A stretch of 60,318 bases of DNA. It comes from Streptomyces albidus (ex Kaewkla and Franco 2022). GTDB taxonomy: Bacteria > Actinomycetota > Actinomycetes > Streptomycetales > Streptomycetaceae. The first letter of the stretch is position 1. Each line of letters starts with the position of its first letter. The stretch lies in contig NZ_JACBXA010000009.1 in assembly GCF_013870515.1 (NCBI RefSeq), positions 1 through 60,318 on the forward strand, in the 5' to 3' direction. The position numbers and the translations under genes were made by a program. The notes under the pieces are model-generated. The model did no database searches. It saw only the letters and a list, made by a program, of their open reading frames with translations, and was not told the DNA's origin. Shown in pieces: positions 41,832 through 51,774 of this stretch.

Positions 41832-43367
41832 TCAGAACGCGGGCCGGTTGCCGCCCTGGGACTGGCGGGCCAGCTCCTTCGCCTCCGCCGCCGTCGCCAC
41901 CGACGGGGGCGAGCCCTTCAGCGGCTGCTGCGCGGTCTCCTTCAAGAGCAGCACGGACACCACGCCGACCAGCGCGAAGAGCGTCGTGTAGAAGGCCGGC
42001 ATGAGCTGGTTGTGTGTGAGCGTCACCAGCCCGTCCATGATCAGGGGCGTGGTGCCGCCGAAGATCGCGACGGAGATGTTGTAGCCGATGGCGAGCGAGC
42101 CGTAGCGCACGTCGGTGGCGAAGAGCGCGGGCAGCGTGGCGGACATGGTCCCCAGCAGGCACACCAGCGAGAAGCCCAGCAGCAGCATGCCGCCGATCAC
42201 CGCGATGAGGCTGCCCTGCTTCAGCAGCAGGAAGGCCGGCAGGGTCAGGACGAGGAAGCCCAGCATCCCGGTCATCAGCAGCGGCTTGCGCCCGTACCGG
42301 TCGTTGAGCCGCCCCACCCGGTTGATCACACAGATCATCAGCACCATCGTCCCCACGAGAATGAAGGTGCCGTGACTCGCCGGGTAGTCGAGGGTGCTGC
42401 TGAGATAGGTGGGCATGTAGGACAGCAGCATGTAGTCGGTCACGTTGTACGCGGCGACCAGCGCGATGCACAGCATCAGTACGCGCCACTGGGCCTTGAA
42501 GATCGTCGCGAACTCCTTCTTGTGACTGTGCTCGGAGAGATGCGGCTGCGAAGTGAGCCCGTCGTCGTTCTCGGTCATCCCGCCGGACTCGCTCGCCAGA
42601 CGGCGGAAGGCGGGCGTCTCGTCCAGCTTGAGCCGCAGATAGAGGCCGACGACGCCCAGCGGGCCGCCGATCAGGAACGGGATGCGCCATCCCCAGGAGA
42701 TGAGATCGCCGTCGCTCAGAGTGGCCTGCAGAGCGGCGGCGATGGAGGCTGCGGCGGCGTATCCGATGAGGGTGCCGAGCTCCAGGAAGCTGCCGAAGAA
42801 TCCGCGCTTCCGGTCGGATGCGTACTCGGCGATGAAGGTCGAGGCACCGCCGTACTCACCTCCGGTGGAGAAGCCCTGCAGCAGCCGGAAGAGGATCAGC
42901 AGGATGGGAGAGACGACGCCGATCGTGGCGTAGCTCGGGATGAGGCCGACGCAGAAGGTCGCCGAGGCCATCAGGAGCATCGTCGTCGCGAGGACCTTCT
43001 TCCGGCCGATGCGGTCGCCCAGCGGCCCGAAGAACAGGCCGCCGAGCGGCCGGACTGCGAAGGTCACGGCGAACGTGCCGAGGGACGCGAGCGTGCGTGC
43101 GCCTCCGTTGAGGCCGGAGAAGAAGACGTCGCCGATGGTGACGGCCAGGTAGGCGTAGACCCCGAAGTCGTACCACTCCATGGCGTTGCCGAGGGCCGCG
43201 GCCCGGACGGCACGCTTGACCGACCGCTCGTCGGTCACGGTGATGTCGCTGCGACGCCATGCGGGGTGCAAGCGTCGCCTGATGGCCCGGAACATCGCCT
43301 GGTGGCGCTTCACAGCCTGCGGATCGTGGCCGTCGAGCTGCCCCTTGTTCTCGAGGTTCCCGGGCAT
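41832..43367 (-). CDS. MHS-family MFS transporter (ProP-like)
   Basis: The 511-residue protein has twelve helices with the metabolite:H+ symporter motifs: GNAMEWYDFGVYAYLA at helix 1, PLGGLFFGPLGDRIGRKKVL (motif A) and RLLQGFSTGGEYGGA in helix 4. These fit ProP/ShiA/CitA-like carriers of osmolytes or organic acids. A long polar N-terminal extension (60 residues) and a His/Glu-rich central loop (SQPHLSEHSHKKE) are seen. The C-terminal coiled coil of ProP is absent. It is monocistronic; substrate unknown. Confidence 0.9.
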   Translation of the reverse strand: MPGNLENKGQLDGHDPQAVKRHQAMFRAIRRRLHPAWRRSDITVTDERSVKRAVRAAALGNAMEWYDFGVYAYLAVTIGDVFFSGLNGGARTLASLGTFAVTFAVRPLGGLFFGPLGDRIGRKKVLATTMLLMASATFCVGLIPSYATIGVVSPILLILFRLLQGFSTGGEYGGASTFIAEYASDRKRGFFGSFLELGTLIGYAAAASIAAALQATLSDGDLISWGWRIPFLIGGPLGVVGLYLRLKLDETPAFRRLASESGGMTENDDGLTSQPHLSEHSHKKEFATIFKAQWRVLMLCIALVAAYNVTDYMLLSYMPTYLSSTLDYPASHGTFILVGTMVLMICVINRVGRLNDRYGRKPLLMTGMLGFLVLTLPAFLLLKQGSLIAVIGGMLLLGFSLVCLLGTMSATLPALFATDVRYGSLAIGYNISVAIFGGTTPLIMDGLVTLTHNQLMPAFYTTLFALVGVVSVLLLKETAQQPLKGSPPSVATAAEAKELARQSQGGNRPAF

Positions 43368-43610
43368 GGCGCAGTTCTCCTCCGGACCCGCGTGACCTGT
43401 GCGCTTCGTGTGTCAACGGTCACCTGGCACGGCGGTCCGCGCCACCTGGAACACCGGCGTCGGGCACCTGTGTCGGGGGCCCGGCGACGGGGAGGCGCAC
43501 CCGTTCGGGGGCGGACGTGCCGGGCTTCTCGGCTTCCGGCAGGCCGGGCGCTCGGCGTCGGCCGCGGCTGCTTTGCCCCGACGCGCGCCCTCCGCCGGGT
43601 CGTGCCTTGG

Positions 43611-43865
43611 TCAGCGGCGCATGTGACGGGAGCGGACGACGAGTAAGGCGATGATCAGCATGGAGATCACGCCGCATGCTCCGTAGACGATCTCCACCGC
43701 GGTCAATTGCCCGCCGTCACCCGAGAGCAGCGCGAAGAGCGGGATGGCGAGGGCAGCGACCGAAATGCACATGAGCAGCCCTGTCAGAACAATCGCCGCG
43801 ATATTGATGGTTGCCCGGTCGCGGTCCACAGAGGACGCCGGAGTCCCGGTCAGCAATCGCATCAT
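43611..43865 (-). CDS. Small two-helix membrane protein (84 aa)
   Basis: From the ATG at 43865 (ATGATG start, GGAGAG upstream) the product has hydrophobic segments at about 20-46 and 56-78, separated by a short acidic loop, and ends RSRHMRR. No family is recognised. It is divergent from the WecA-like gene. Confidence 0.6.
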   Translation of the reverse strand: MMRLLTGTPASSVDRDRATINIAAIVLTGLLMCISVAALAIPLFALLSGDGGQLTAVEIVYGACGVISMLIIALLVVRSRHMRR

Positions 43866-44182
43866 TGCGACACCGTACTGCTCTCCCCGAGTCCGTGGTC
43901 CTGCTTGGACGGGCCGGTAGTGAACAACGGACGATGCCCGATTGCCCGCCCAATTGCCCCCGGGCGACGGGGTGCTCGTCCTCCGCCCAAGCCCGCGAGT
44001 ATCGCCGGGCATAGACCCAGGCGTGTGCGGACGATGTCGGTTGATCCGTAACGCACCGAAAAGCAGGCTTTGTTGGATCTTGAGGACTTGCGACGGACGA
44101 GGCTCCTCTTCGCGTCATGATGCAATGGCGAGACACATTGCTGTGTGACTGCCATGACTGGCGACGACCAATGGGACCACCT
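43866..44182. other. Divergent intergenic region (317 bases), no gene
   Basis: It separates the small membrane protein from the WecA-like gene and should contain both promoters. No repeat or hairpin stands out. Frames here lack supporting start signals. Confidence 0.5.
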
Positions 44183-45475
44183 GTGCGCGAATATCTACTG
44201 ACGCTGTGTGTCACGGCTGCGGTCACATACCTGCTCACGGGCCCGGTACGTAAGTTCGCCGTCATCATCGGCGCCGTGCCGAAGATTCGCGCGCGTGACG
44301 TGCATCGTGAACCGACTCCCCGGCTCGGCGGCATCGCGATGTTCGGAGGGCTGTGTGCGGGACTGCTGACAGCCAGCCGGCTGACGAACCTCCGCGAGGT
44401 GTTCGACGCGACGAGCGAACCGTTCGCGCTCCTCTCCGGCGCCTCTTTGATCTGGCTCCTCGGTGTGCTGGACGACAAGTGGGGCGTCAGCGCGCTGCTC
44501 AAGCTCGGCGGTCAAGTGATCGCTGCCGGTGTGATGGTGCTGCAGGGACTGACGATTCTGTGGCTGCCGATTCCGGGGATCGGTCCGGTCCACCTGGCCG
44601 ACTGGCAGGGAATGCTTCTCACCGTGATCGTGGTCGCCGTCACGATCAATGCCGTCAATTTCGTCGACGGCCTGGACGGGCTCGCCGCCGGCATGACGTG
44701 TATCGCCGCAGCGGCTTTCTTCTTGCACGCATACCGCATGTGGTACGGCTACGGCATCGAAGAGGCCGCTCCCGCAACGCTGTTCGCCGCTGTACTGATC
44801 GGCATGTGCGTGGGGTTCCTTCCGCACAACATCCATCCGGCGCGGATCTTCATGGGTGATTCGGGGTCGATGCTCATCGGCCTGGTGATCGCTGCGAGCG
44901 CGGTGTCGGTCACCGGTCAGGTGGACGTGGATCTCCTGGGCGAAAGGACGGGGAGCACCCGCGAAGCTACGCACGCGATGATGCCGGTCTACATTCCGCT
45001 GCTGCTGCCGCTGACCGTCATCGCCCTCCCTGTCGCGGATCTCCTTCTGGCGATCGTGCGCCGCGTGTGGAACGGGCAGTCACCCTTTTCCGCGGACCGC
45101 GGACATCTGCATCACCGGTTGCTGGACATCGGGCACTCGCACCGCCGCGCCGTCCTCATCATGTATTTCTGGTCGGCACTCATCGCCTTCGGAACGATCG
45201 CCTTCTCCGTGGACAACAGAAGCGTCTGGGTCATAGCGGCCATCGTGCTCTTCAGCTTGCTGGGCCTCGTCCTCCTGCTGCTGCCCCGCTTCGCGCCACG
45301 CTGGGCCCGACGACTCGTGCCCCGACGCCTCCGGCGCGCTGCTCGCCCGCGCGATTCGGAGCCCACGGAGGCGCACAAGGACGGTCACGACGAACGCCAG
45401 GACGAACGCCAGGATGAGCGGCACGACGAGCTCAACAGCGAACGCAGCAAGGTGTCGTCGCTCGCCGGCGACTGA
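44183..45475 (+). CDS. Undecaprenyl-phosphate sugar-1-phosphate transferase (WecA/TagO/MraY family)
   Basis: The 430-residue membrane protein loads a sugar-1-phosphate onto undecaprenyl phosphate to start a wall or surface polymer. Motifs are RDVHREPTPRLGG (HREP), LGVLDDKWG (DD), NAVNFVDGLDGLAAGM, FMGDSGSM and HLHHRLLDIGHSHR, all in canonical order. The GTG at 44183 is preferred over ATG 44171. The C-terminal 60 residues are charged with a tandem DERQDERQDERHDE. Relatives in Streptomyces often lie before the ATP-synthase genes; this one does not, so it is perhaps a second copy. Confidence 0.92.
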   Translation: MREYLLTLCVTAAVTYLLTGPVRKFAVIIGAVPKIRARDVHREPTPRLGGIAMFGGLCAGLLTASRLTNLREVFDATSEPFALLSGASLIWLLGVLDDKWGVSALLKLGGQVIAAGVMVLQGLTILWLPIPGIGPVHLADWQGMLLTVIVVAVTINAVNFVDGLDGLAAGMTCIAAAAFFLHAYRMWYGYGIEEAAPATLFAAVLIGMCVGFLPHNIHPARIFMGDSGSMLIGLVIAASAVSVTGQVDVDLLGERTGSTREATHAMMPVYIPLLLPLTVIALPVADLLLAIVRRVWNGQSPFSADRGHLHHRLLDIGHSHRRAVLIMYFWSALIAFGTIAFSVDNRSVWVIAAIVLFSLLGLVLLLLPRFAPRWARRLVPRRLRRAARPRDSEPTEAHKDGHDERQDERQDERHDELNSERSKVSSLAGD

Positions 45476-45535
45476 ACTTCGAACGTCCTGAGTGTAGTTG
45501 CCGACCGGCAAGCCGGATCGGTACCGGGCGCCCGC

Positions 45536-46435
45536 CTACCGCGACTCCTCGAGTTGGAAGTGCCAGACGACTGCGATCGGTGAATCGTCCAGAGCCGCGG
45601 CGGTTGCTTCGGGAACCCGGTGCAGGAGATCCCAGGAGACGTGCGCCGGCAGCGGGTCCGGGGCGGACGCGGGGTCGAGGGAGCGCCGAGGCCTGCGGGG
45701 TTCCTCGCAGTGGCGGACCTGGAAGCCGAGCGGGATCGCGGCGGCCAGATAGTCGCTGAGAGGGCGATGGTGCTCGTCGAGGATCGCGGTGCGACCGTCA
45801 GGTCCCGAGCGGGCCATGAGGGGCGCGAGGTAGGACGTCATCAGGTGTGCGTCCGAGATCACCAGATGTCCGCCCGGTCGCAGTACGCGCGCGAACTCCG
45901 CCAGCACCGGGGAGAGTTGGGGCACGTGCGACAAGGCCAACGCGCACACGACGGTGTCGACCGCGTCGTCGGGGAGCGGCAGTTCGTGCAGGTCTGCTTC
46001 CCGGAGGTCGACGTCGGGGAGGCGCCTACGTGCTCGGGCGAGCATCTCCGGTGAGCGGTCGACGCCGATCACGCGGTGACCGAGTCGGTTCAGAAAGGCG
46101 GTGTGCCGGCCGGTGCCGCAGGCCGCGTCCAGCGCGGTGCCTTTCGGCAGGCCGTCGAGGATGCGATGAACGAGCGGCTGCTCGACGTCGATCATCTGGT
46201 TGCCGGGCGCGTCGTAGTGCGGGGCCCAGTCCCTGTACACCTCGGCGGTGGTGATCGCCCCGGGTGCAGCCGTCACATCCGCGCTCGGCGAGAGGTCGGT
46301 GCTGCCCAGCAGGGCGCGGATCTCGGCGATGCGGGCCTCGACGAAGGCGCGGTCGGCGCTTCCCTCCCTGTAGCCCCGCAGCAGCGCCACGCCCTCGATG
46401 CCGAGCAGATAGCCGAGGGCACTGAGATACGTCAT
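45536..46435 (-). CDS. Class I SAM-dependent methyltransferase
   Basis: The 299-residue protein has motif I LDAACGTGRHT (SAM binding), VIGVDRSPEML (motif II), LREADLHELPLPDDAVDTVVC and the post-motif VLRPGGHLVISDAH, typical of UbiE/SmtA-like Methyltransf_11 enzymes. The first 90 residues form an extra helical lid with YRDWAPHYDAPGN before the core. The substrate is unknown. It is divergent from the DGPF/ECF operon and convergent with the WecA-like gene. Confidence 0.88.
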   Translation of the reverse strand: MTYLSALGYLLGIEGVALLRGYREGSADRAFVEARIAEIRALLGSTDLSPSADVTAAPGAITTAEVYRDWAPHYDAPGNQMIDVEQPLVHRILDGLPKGTALDAACGTGRHTAFLNRLGHRVIGVDRSPEMLARARRRLPDVDLREADLHELPLPDDAVDTVVCALALSHVPQLSPVLAEFARVLRPGGHLVISDAHLMTSYLAPLMARSGPDGRTAILDEHHRPLSDYLAAAIPLGFQVRHCEEPRRPRRSLDPASAPDPLPAHVSWDLLHRVPEATAAALDDSPIAVVWHFQLEESR

Positions 46436-46658
46436 CGGGGGACGGTACGAGCGTCCCGGCCGGCGATGCCATGGGTTTTACGGGCGCCCCGCTTGGGCCG
46501 AATGCACCGCCGCACACCCGCCGAACCCGGCGTCCACGGACCCGAAGCGCGTTCCCGGATGAAATTCTCCCGGGGAGTGTCGAGAACACGTCCTCTGCTC
46601 CGACGTTCCCTGTGAGAGTTGCCCAGAAGGGGCTGCTGCGGACTTAAGGAGCGAAGTC

Positions 46659-47075
46659 ATGAAGTATCTGGTGATGGTGCAGGGGTCGCAGGCGCACTAC
46701 GACTCGATGAACGGCAAGGAGTCGCCCGGGCACCCCGTCTGGAGCGAGAAGGACCTGCAGACGATGTTCGCCTTCATGGGCGAGATCAACAACGACCTCG
46801 CCGAGTCCGGTGAGCTCCTGGAGGCCCACGGCCTGACCGAGCCCGCCCAGACCCGTCTGGTGAGCGCCGGCAAGGACGGCCGGCCGGTGATCACGGACGG
46901 TCCGTACAGCGAGACCAAGGAGCTGCTCGCCGGTTTCTGGGTGCTGGAGTGCGCGAGCCTGGAGCGGGTCACAGAGATCGCGGCGCGCGTCGCCCAGTGC
47001 CCGGTGCCCGCGGGCTCCGAGGACAGCGGCGTGGTGATCCGTCCCATCGGTGAAGCGGACGGAGGCGGTAGTTGA
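46659..47075 (+). CDS. DGPF/YCII-domain protein
   Basis: The 138-residue protein has the DGPF signature ITDGPYSETKELLAGFWVLE and the opening MKYLVMVQG. AAGGAG lies about ten bases upstream of the ATG. DGPF proteins are the standard genomic partners of ECF42 sigma factors (family knowledge). Its stop overlaps the TTG start of the sigma gene, so the two are translated together. The role may be that of a modulator or target of the sigma factor. Confidence 0.92.
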   Translation: MKYLVMVQGSQAHYDSMNGKESPGHPVWSEKDLQTMFAFMGEINNDLAESGELLEAHGLTEPAQTRLVSAGKDGRPVITDGPYSETKELLAGFWVLECASLERVTEIAARVAQCPVPAGSEDSGVVIRPIGEADGGGS

Positions 47076-48349
47076 GCCGCACGACAGAGGTCGAGGACCT
47101 GCTGCGCCTGCACGCGCCGCAGGTCCTCGGCGCGCTGGTACGCCGGTACGGGCACTTCGGCGAGGCTGAGGACTCCGTACAGGAGGCGCTGCTCGCCGCT
47201 GCCCAGCAGTGGCCTGAGCGCGGCCTGCCGGACAACCCCCGCGGCTGGCTCATCAAGGTCGCCTCGCGCCGGCTGACGGACCAGCTTCGCAGCGACGAGG
47301 CGCGGCGCCGACGCGAGGAGACGGCCACAGCGCTCACCCCGCGGGACGCCTTCACGGCGCCGCCGCCCGGCGAGAGCCGCGCACCGTCCGAGGACGACAC
47401 GCTCACGCTGCTCTTCCTGTGCTGCCATCCCGGGCTCACCCCCGCCGCGCAGATCGCACTCACCTTGCGCGCCGTCGGCGGGCTGACCACCGCCGAGATC
47501 GCCCGCGCGCACATGGTGCCGGAGGCGACGATGGCGCAGAGGATCAGCCGGGCCAAGCAGAAGATGAAGGACACGCCCTTCCGGCAGCCGGGGCGCGACG
47601 ACCGCGACCAGCGCCTCGGCGCCGTGCTCCAGGTGCTCTACCTGATCTTCAACGAGGGCTACACGGCCACCTCCGGCCGCCATCTGCACCGCGGTGACCT
47701 GGCACGTGAGGCGATCCGGCTGACCAGGGCCGTACGCAGACTGCTGCCCCAAGAGGGAGCGGTGACCGGGCTGTTGGCGTTGATGCTTCTCACGGAGGCA
47801 CGCAGTGAGGCGCGCACCGGACCGTACGGGGAGCTGATTCCGCTCGACGAGCAGGACCGCACCCTCTGGGACCGGGAAGCGATCGCCGAGGGCACCACCC
47901 TGGTGGAGGAGGCGCTGTCCCAAGGGCAGGCGGGGGCCTACCAGTTGCAGGCGGCGATCGCGGCCCTGCACGACGAGGCCGCCCGCGTCGAGGACACCGA
48001 CTGGCCGCAGATCCTCGCCCTGTACGACGTCCTCCTGCGTATCGAGCCCGACCCCATGGCCGGACTCGGGAGGGCCGTGGCCGTGGCGATGGTGCACGGG
48101 CCGCAGGCCGGGCTCGCCGAAGTCGCCGGGCTCGAGGCGCGGTTGGAGGGACATCACCGCATCGATGCCGTACGGGCCCATCTGCTGGAGAGAGCGGGGG
48201 ACGCCGAAGCCGCCCGGGACGCCTACCGGTTGGCGGCGCAGCGCACGCTCAGCGTCCCCGAGAGGCACTACCTCCGGACGCGGGCCGCGCGGCTGCGCAC
48301 GGATGTGCCGGAGGACGGGGCGCAGGAGGATCCGGACCAGGGAACGTAG
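47072..48349 (+). CDS. ECF sigma factor, ECF42 group, with C-terminal TPR extension
   Basis: The 425-residue protein starts at TTG overlapping the DGPF stop. Region 2 is RRYGHFGEAEDSVQEALLAA, then RGWLIKVASRRLTDQLR; region 4 is LTLRAVGGLTTAEIARAHMVPEATMAQRISRAK. The remaining 230 residues are the helical ECF42 extension (DUF6596), starting LYLIFNEGY. There is no anti-sigma gene, as expected for ECF42, where the extension itself is thought to control activity. The signal is unknown. Confidence 0.93.
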   Translation: MSRTTEVEDLLRLHAPQVLGALVRRYGHFGEAEDSVQEALLAAAQQWPERGLPDNPRGWLIKVASRRLTDQLRSDEARRRREETATALTPRDAFTAPPPGESRAPSEDDTLTLLFLCCHPGLTPAAQIALTLRAVGGLTTAEIARAHMVPEATMAQRISRAKQKMKDTPFRQPGRDDRDQRLGAVLQVLYLIFNEGYTATSGRHLHRGDLAREAIRLTRAVRRLLPQEGAVTGLLALMLLTEARSEARTGPYGELIPLDEQDRTLWDREAIAEGTTLVEEALSQGQAGAYQLQAAIAALHDEAARVEDTDWPQILALYDVLLRIEPDPMAGLGRAVAVAMVHGPQAGLAEVAGLEARLEGHHRIDAVRAHLLERAGDAEAARDAYRLAAQRTLSVPERHYLRTRAARLRTDVPEDGAQEDPDQGT

Positions 48350-48358
48350 AGGCGGGGT

Positions 48359-49105
48359 TCAGCTGCCGGAGCTGCCGGTTTCCGCCGGGTCGAGAAGGTG
48401 CGGGCCGTTGTTGCGCACGTTGTTGACGGCGGTGGAGACCGCGCGCGCGTCCAGATGGCCCCCTGCGGGGGAGGTCAGGAGTGCGCGGAGCTCGTCGGGA
48501 TTCTCGTGTGCGGGGTCGAGCCAGGAGGCCTGGTCGGCGGGGTCGAGGGCCAGCGGCATGCGGGGATGGACCCTCCCGGCCGCGTCCGTGGCCTCCGTGG
48601 TGATGACGGTGCAGGTCGTCCACCATGCTGCGGGGTCGTCCTTGTCGCGCTCGGGATCCCGCCAGATCTCGTACAGCCCGGCCAGCGCCATCATCTGCCC
48701 GTCCTCGGGGCTGATGAAGTACGGCTGCTTGTAGGCCTTCCGCGTCCCCGTCGCCGGCACGGTCTGCCATTCGTAGAAGCCGTCGGCCGGCAGCAGGCAG
48801 CGGCGCTTGGCGAACGCGCGGCGGTAGGCCGGCTTCTCGTGGACGGTCTCCACCCGGGCGTTGATCATCTTGGCGCCGACGTTCGGGCTCTTCGCCCAGA
48901 ACGGCACCAGCCCCCAGCGCAGCGGCCGCAGTTGACGCTCCACCGCCCCGGTCTCACGGTCGGCCGCTTCCAGGACCGCCCACACCTCGTCGGTCGGGGC
49001 GACGTTGTAGTTCGGTGCCAGTACCTGCTCCGGGTTCCACTGGTCGACATGGAAGAGGTCGACCAGGTCCTCCGGGCTGCGAGTCGAGGCGTATCTGCCG
49101 CACAT
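48359..49105 (-). CDS. SRAP-domain DNA-protein crosslink protein (YedK/HMCES family)
   Basis: The 248-residue protein starts MCGRYAS, where Cys2 forms the thiazolidine crosslink with abasic sites in single-stranded DNA. Other active-site parts are NYNVAPT, NARVETV, LLPADGFYEW and HPRMP. The family protects abasic sites during replication (SOS response-associated). The ATG is fixed by the need for Cys2. It is convergent with the ECF gene, ten bases apart, and divergent from the transhydrogenase. Confidence 0.94.
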   Translation of the reverse strand: MCGRYASTRSPEDLVDLFHVDQWNPEQVLAPNYNVAPTDEVWAVLEAADRETGAVERQLRPLRWGLVPFWAKSPNVGAKMINARVETVHEKPAYRRAFAKRRCLLPADGFYEWQTVPATGTRKAYKQPYFISPEDGQMMALAGLYEIWRDPERDKDDPAAWWTTCTVITTEATDAAGRVHPRMPLALDPADQASWLDPAHENPDELRALLTSPAGGHLDARAVSTAVNNVRNNGPHLLDPAETGSSGS

Positions 49106-49379
49106 GCGTCCACCTTGCCACGCCGGGAGGGGAAGCCCATGTGGTCGTGCGCCGGGTGTGCGACTCCGGCTTCCGTGCGTGAGGGTCGAGCAGCGCACCG
49201 GACCCGCGCCGTGCACGGTCCGGCTCCGGGTGGCCTGTCGGCGAAGCGGGGGCGCACCTATGGTCTCCGGATGCGGCCGTAACCGGATCCGGCAGTTCCG
49301 CACGCCTCGGCCGGGACATGCATGCTTGGTCACCGGGGCCGATGCCGACCTCAACTGCGAACGTGGAGGCGCAATTCCG

Positions 49380-50678
49380 ATGAACTCTGGCAACGACATC
49401 GATCCGACCGAGGAGACGATCTTCACCTGGGGTGCGCCCCCGCTCAAGTTCGGGGCCGGCGCATCCGACGAGATCGGCTTCGAGATGACGCAGTACGGAG
49501 CTCAGCGCGTCCTCGTCCTGACCGACCCCGGAGTCGGTGCCCTCGGCGTTCCGCAGCGCATCGTGGACAACCTCAAGCGCTACGGCGTCACCGCGGCCGT
49601 CTACGACGGTGTCCACGTCGAGCCGAACGACGCGAGTTTCGCCGCCGCCATCGAGTACGCCGAGGGCCACGGCCCGTGGGACGGCTTCATCGCGGTCGGC
49701 GGAGGATCGGCCATCGACACCGCCAAGGCCGTCAACCTGCTGACATCGGCCCCCGGCGAGCTGATGGACTACGTCAACAAGCCCATCGGCAGGGCGAAGG
49801 TGCCGCCGCCGCAGCTCAAGCCGCTGATCGCCGTGCCGACGACCGCGGGCACGGGCGCGGAGAGCACGGCGATGTGCGTGCTGGACATCCTGTCGATGAA
49901 GGTCAAGACGGGGATCAGCCACTGGCGGCTCCGTCCCACCCTCGCCGTGGTCGACCCGCTGCTGACGATGACCCTGCCGCCGGAGGTGACCGCGTCGGCG
50001 GGCATGGACATCGTCTGCCACGCGCTCGAGTCCTACACCGCCAGGTGGTACGCGGAGTCCGCCCGCCGCAAGCCCGAGGAGCGGGTCACCTACTGCGGCT
50101 CCAACCCGGTCTCCGACCTGTGGTGCGAGAAGGCCATGTCCCTGATCGCGACGTCGTTCCGCCGGGCGGTGCACGACGGGAGGGAGGACGTGCAGGCCCG
50201 TACGGACATGATGATGGCGGCCACCTTCGCCGGGATGGGCTTCGGCAACTCGGGGGTGCACATTCCGCACGCCAACGGCTACCCCATCGCGGGGATGGTG
50301 AAGGACTACCGGCCGGCCGGGTATCCCCAGGACGAGCCGATGGTGCCGCACGGTCAGTCCGTTTCGCTGACGGCTCCCGAGGCGTTCCGGTTCAGCTTCC
50401 AGGCGGCCCCCGAACGGCATCTGCGCGCCGCGGAGTTGCTGGCGCCGGACAAGGAGAAGCTGTCCGATCCGGCCGAGCAGCTGCCGCAGGTGCTCATCGA
50501 CCTGATGCGTGAGATCGGCATCCCGAACGGCATCGGCGCCGTCGGCTACGACGAGAGCGACGTGCCGGATCTGGTGCCGGGCACGATGAAGCAGCAGCGC
50601 CTGCTGACCACCTGCCCCCGCCCGGTCGGGGAGGAGGAGATCGCGGAGATCCTCCGCAACTCCGTCCAGAACTGGTAG
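49380..50678 (+). CDS. Hydroxyacid-oxoacid transhydrogenase (iron-dependent ADH family)
   Basis: The 432-residue protein belongs to the Fe-ADH superfamily, HOT/ADHFE1 branch. It has VGGGSAIDTAKAVNLL (NAD-binding GGGS-xD), VPTTAGTGAESTAM, and metal ligands in ASAGMDIVCHALES, with later HIPHANGYP and MVPHGQSV. HOT transfers hydride between 4-hydroxybutyrate and 2-oxoglutarate using bound NAD. Subgroup assignment rests on the extended NPVSDLWCEKAM and MVKDYRPAGYP segments. It is monocistronic. Confidence 0.85.
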   Translation: MNSGNDIDPTEETIFTWGAPPLKFGAGASDEIGFEMTQYGAQRVLVLTDPGVGALGVPQRIVDNLKRYGVTAAVYDGVHVEPNDASFAAAIEYAEGHGPWDGFIAVGGGSAIDTAKAVNLLTSAPGELMDYVNKPIGRAKVPPPQLKPLIAVPTTAGTGAESTAMCVLDILSMKVKTGISHWRLRPTLAVVDPLLTMTLPPEVTASAGMDIVCHALESYTARWYAESARRKPEERVTYCGSNPVSDLWCEKAMSLIATSFRRAVHDGREDVQARTDMMMAATFAGMGFGNSGVHIPHANGYPIAGMVKDYRPAGYPQDEPMVPHGQSVSLTAPEAFRFSFQAAPERHLRAAELLAPDKEKLSDPAEQLPQVLIDLMREIGIPNGIGAVGYDESDVPDLVPGTMKQQRLLTTCPRPVGEEEIAEILRNSVQNW

Positions 50679-50916
50679 CCGTCCTTCCCGGGCCGCGCCT
50701 CAGTGGTGGCCCGGGGATGTCGATCGCGTGCACGCGCTGCCCCTCGGGATTCCGGACGCGGTGACGGGAAGCGGGCCCGTCACCGCCTCTCCGGGCCCCT
50801 GCGGGCGTTCCTGCGCGTGGCCCTTGGGGTACGGCGAGGCGTCCGATTAATACGTTTATGTGCCGTTACATTCGAGGCTGCTGCTGCGCGACTCATCGAC
50901 ATCTACGGAGGCACGC

Positions 50917-51774
50917 ATGCCACTGCCCAGGTCCGGCCCGTCGCGCCGTACCCGCACCGGCACGGTGGGGACCCCCGCCGTACTCCTCACCGCTCTCGCC
51001 CTCCTGCTCGTACTGCCCGGAACGGCCGAAGCGGGAGGCGAGGGGGAGCGACTGGCCCACCCGGACAAGGACTGGATGGGCTCGACCATCAGCATCAACG
51101 AAGGGATCAGCCCACCGGCCGACGAGTCGTCGACGAGGACGCTCGCCGCATCCGTCGAAGGTGTGGACGTCTCCAGCCACAACGGCAACGTGCCCTGGGC
51201 CTCGCTGTACAAGAGCGGCGCGCGCTTCGCCTACGTCAAGGCCACGGAGGGCACGAGCTACAAGAACCCCAACTTCGCTCAGCAGTACAACGGCTCGTAC
51301 AAGTCGGGCATGATCCGGGGCTCCTACCACTTCGCGCTGCCGTCCAACTCCAGCGGCGCCGCCCAGGCCAACTACTTCGCCTCGCACGGAGGCGGCTGGT
51401 CGCGGGACGGCAAGACCCTGCCGGGCGCTCTGGACGTGGAGTACAACCCGTACGGTGCCGCCTGCTACGGCAAGTCCACGGCGGCGATGGTCAACTGGAT
51501 CAGCGACTTCACCAAGACCTACCGCACCCGCACCGGCCGGGACGCCGTCATCTACACCTCCGCCACCTGGTGGAAGAAGTGCACCGGCAACTCGACGAAG
51601 TTCAGCAAGACCAACCCCCTGTGGATCCCCAGCTGGGGCACCTCCGTCGGCTCGCTGCCGGGCGGATGGCCTTTTCACACCTTCTGGCAGTACACCTCGA
51701 CGGGGCCCACCGTCGGTGACCACAACCGCTTCAACGGTGCGTACAGCCGTCTCAAGGTGCTCGCCACCGGCTGA
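50917..51774 (+). CDS. Secreted GH25 lysozyme (muramidase)
   Basis: The 285-residue protein has a signal peptide to about residue 40 (TRTGTVGTPAVLLTALALLL region) and a GH25 domain: EGVDVSSHNGNVPW (first catalytic-site Asp), FAYVKATEGTSYKNP, GSYHFALP, and GALDVEYNP (catalytic D-x-E), ending with a WPFHTFWQYTSTG motif. It cleaves peptidoglycan between MurNAc and GlcNAc. GGAGG lies before the ATG. No wall-binding domain is present, as in the Cellosyl-type enzymes. Confidence 0.93.
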   Translation: MPLPRSGPSRRTRTGTVGTPAVLLTALALLLVLPGTAEAGGEGERLAHPDKDWMGSTISINEGISPPADESSTRTLAASVEGVDVSSHNGNVPWASLYKSGARFAYVKATEGTSYKNPNFAQQYNGSYKSGMIRGSYHFALPSNSSGAAQANYFASHGGGWSRDGKTLPGALDVEYNPYGAACYGKSTAAMVNWISDFTKTYRTRTGRDAVIYTSATWWKKCTGNSTKFSKTNPLWIPSWGTSVGSLPGGWPFHTFWQYTSTGPTVGDHNRFNGAYSRLKVLATG

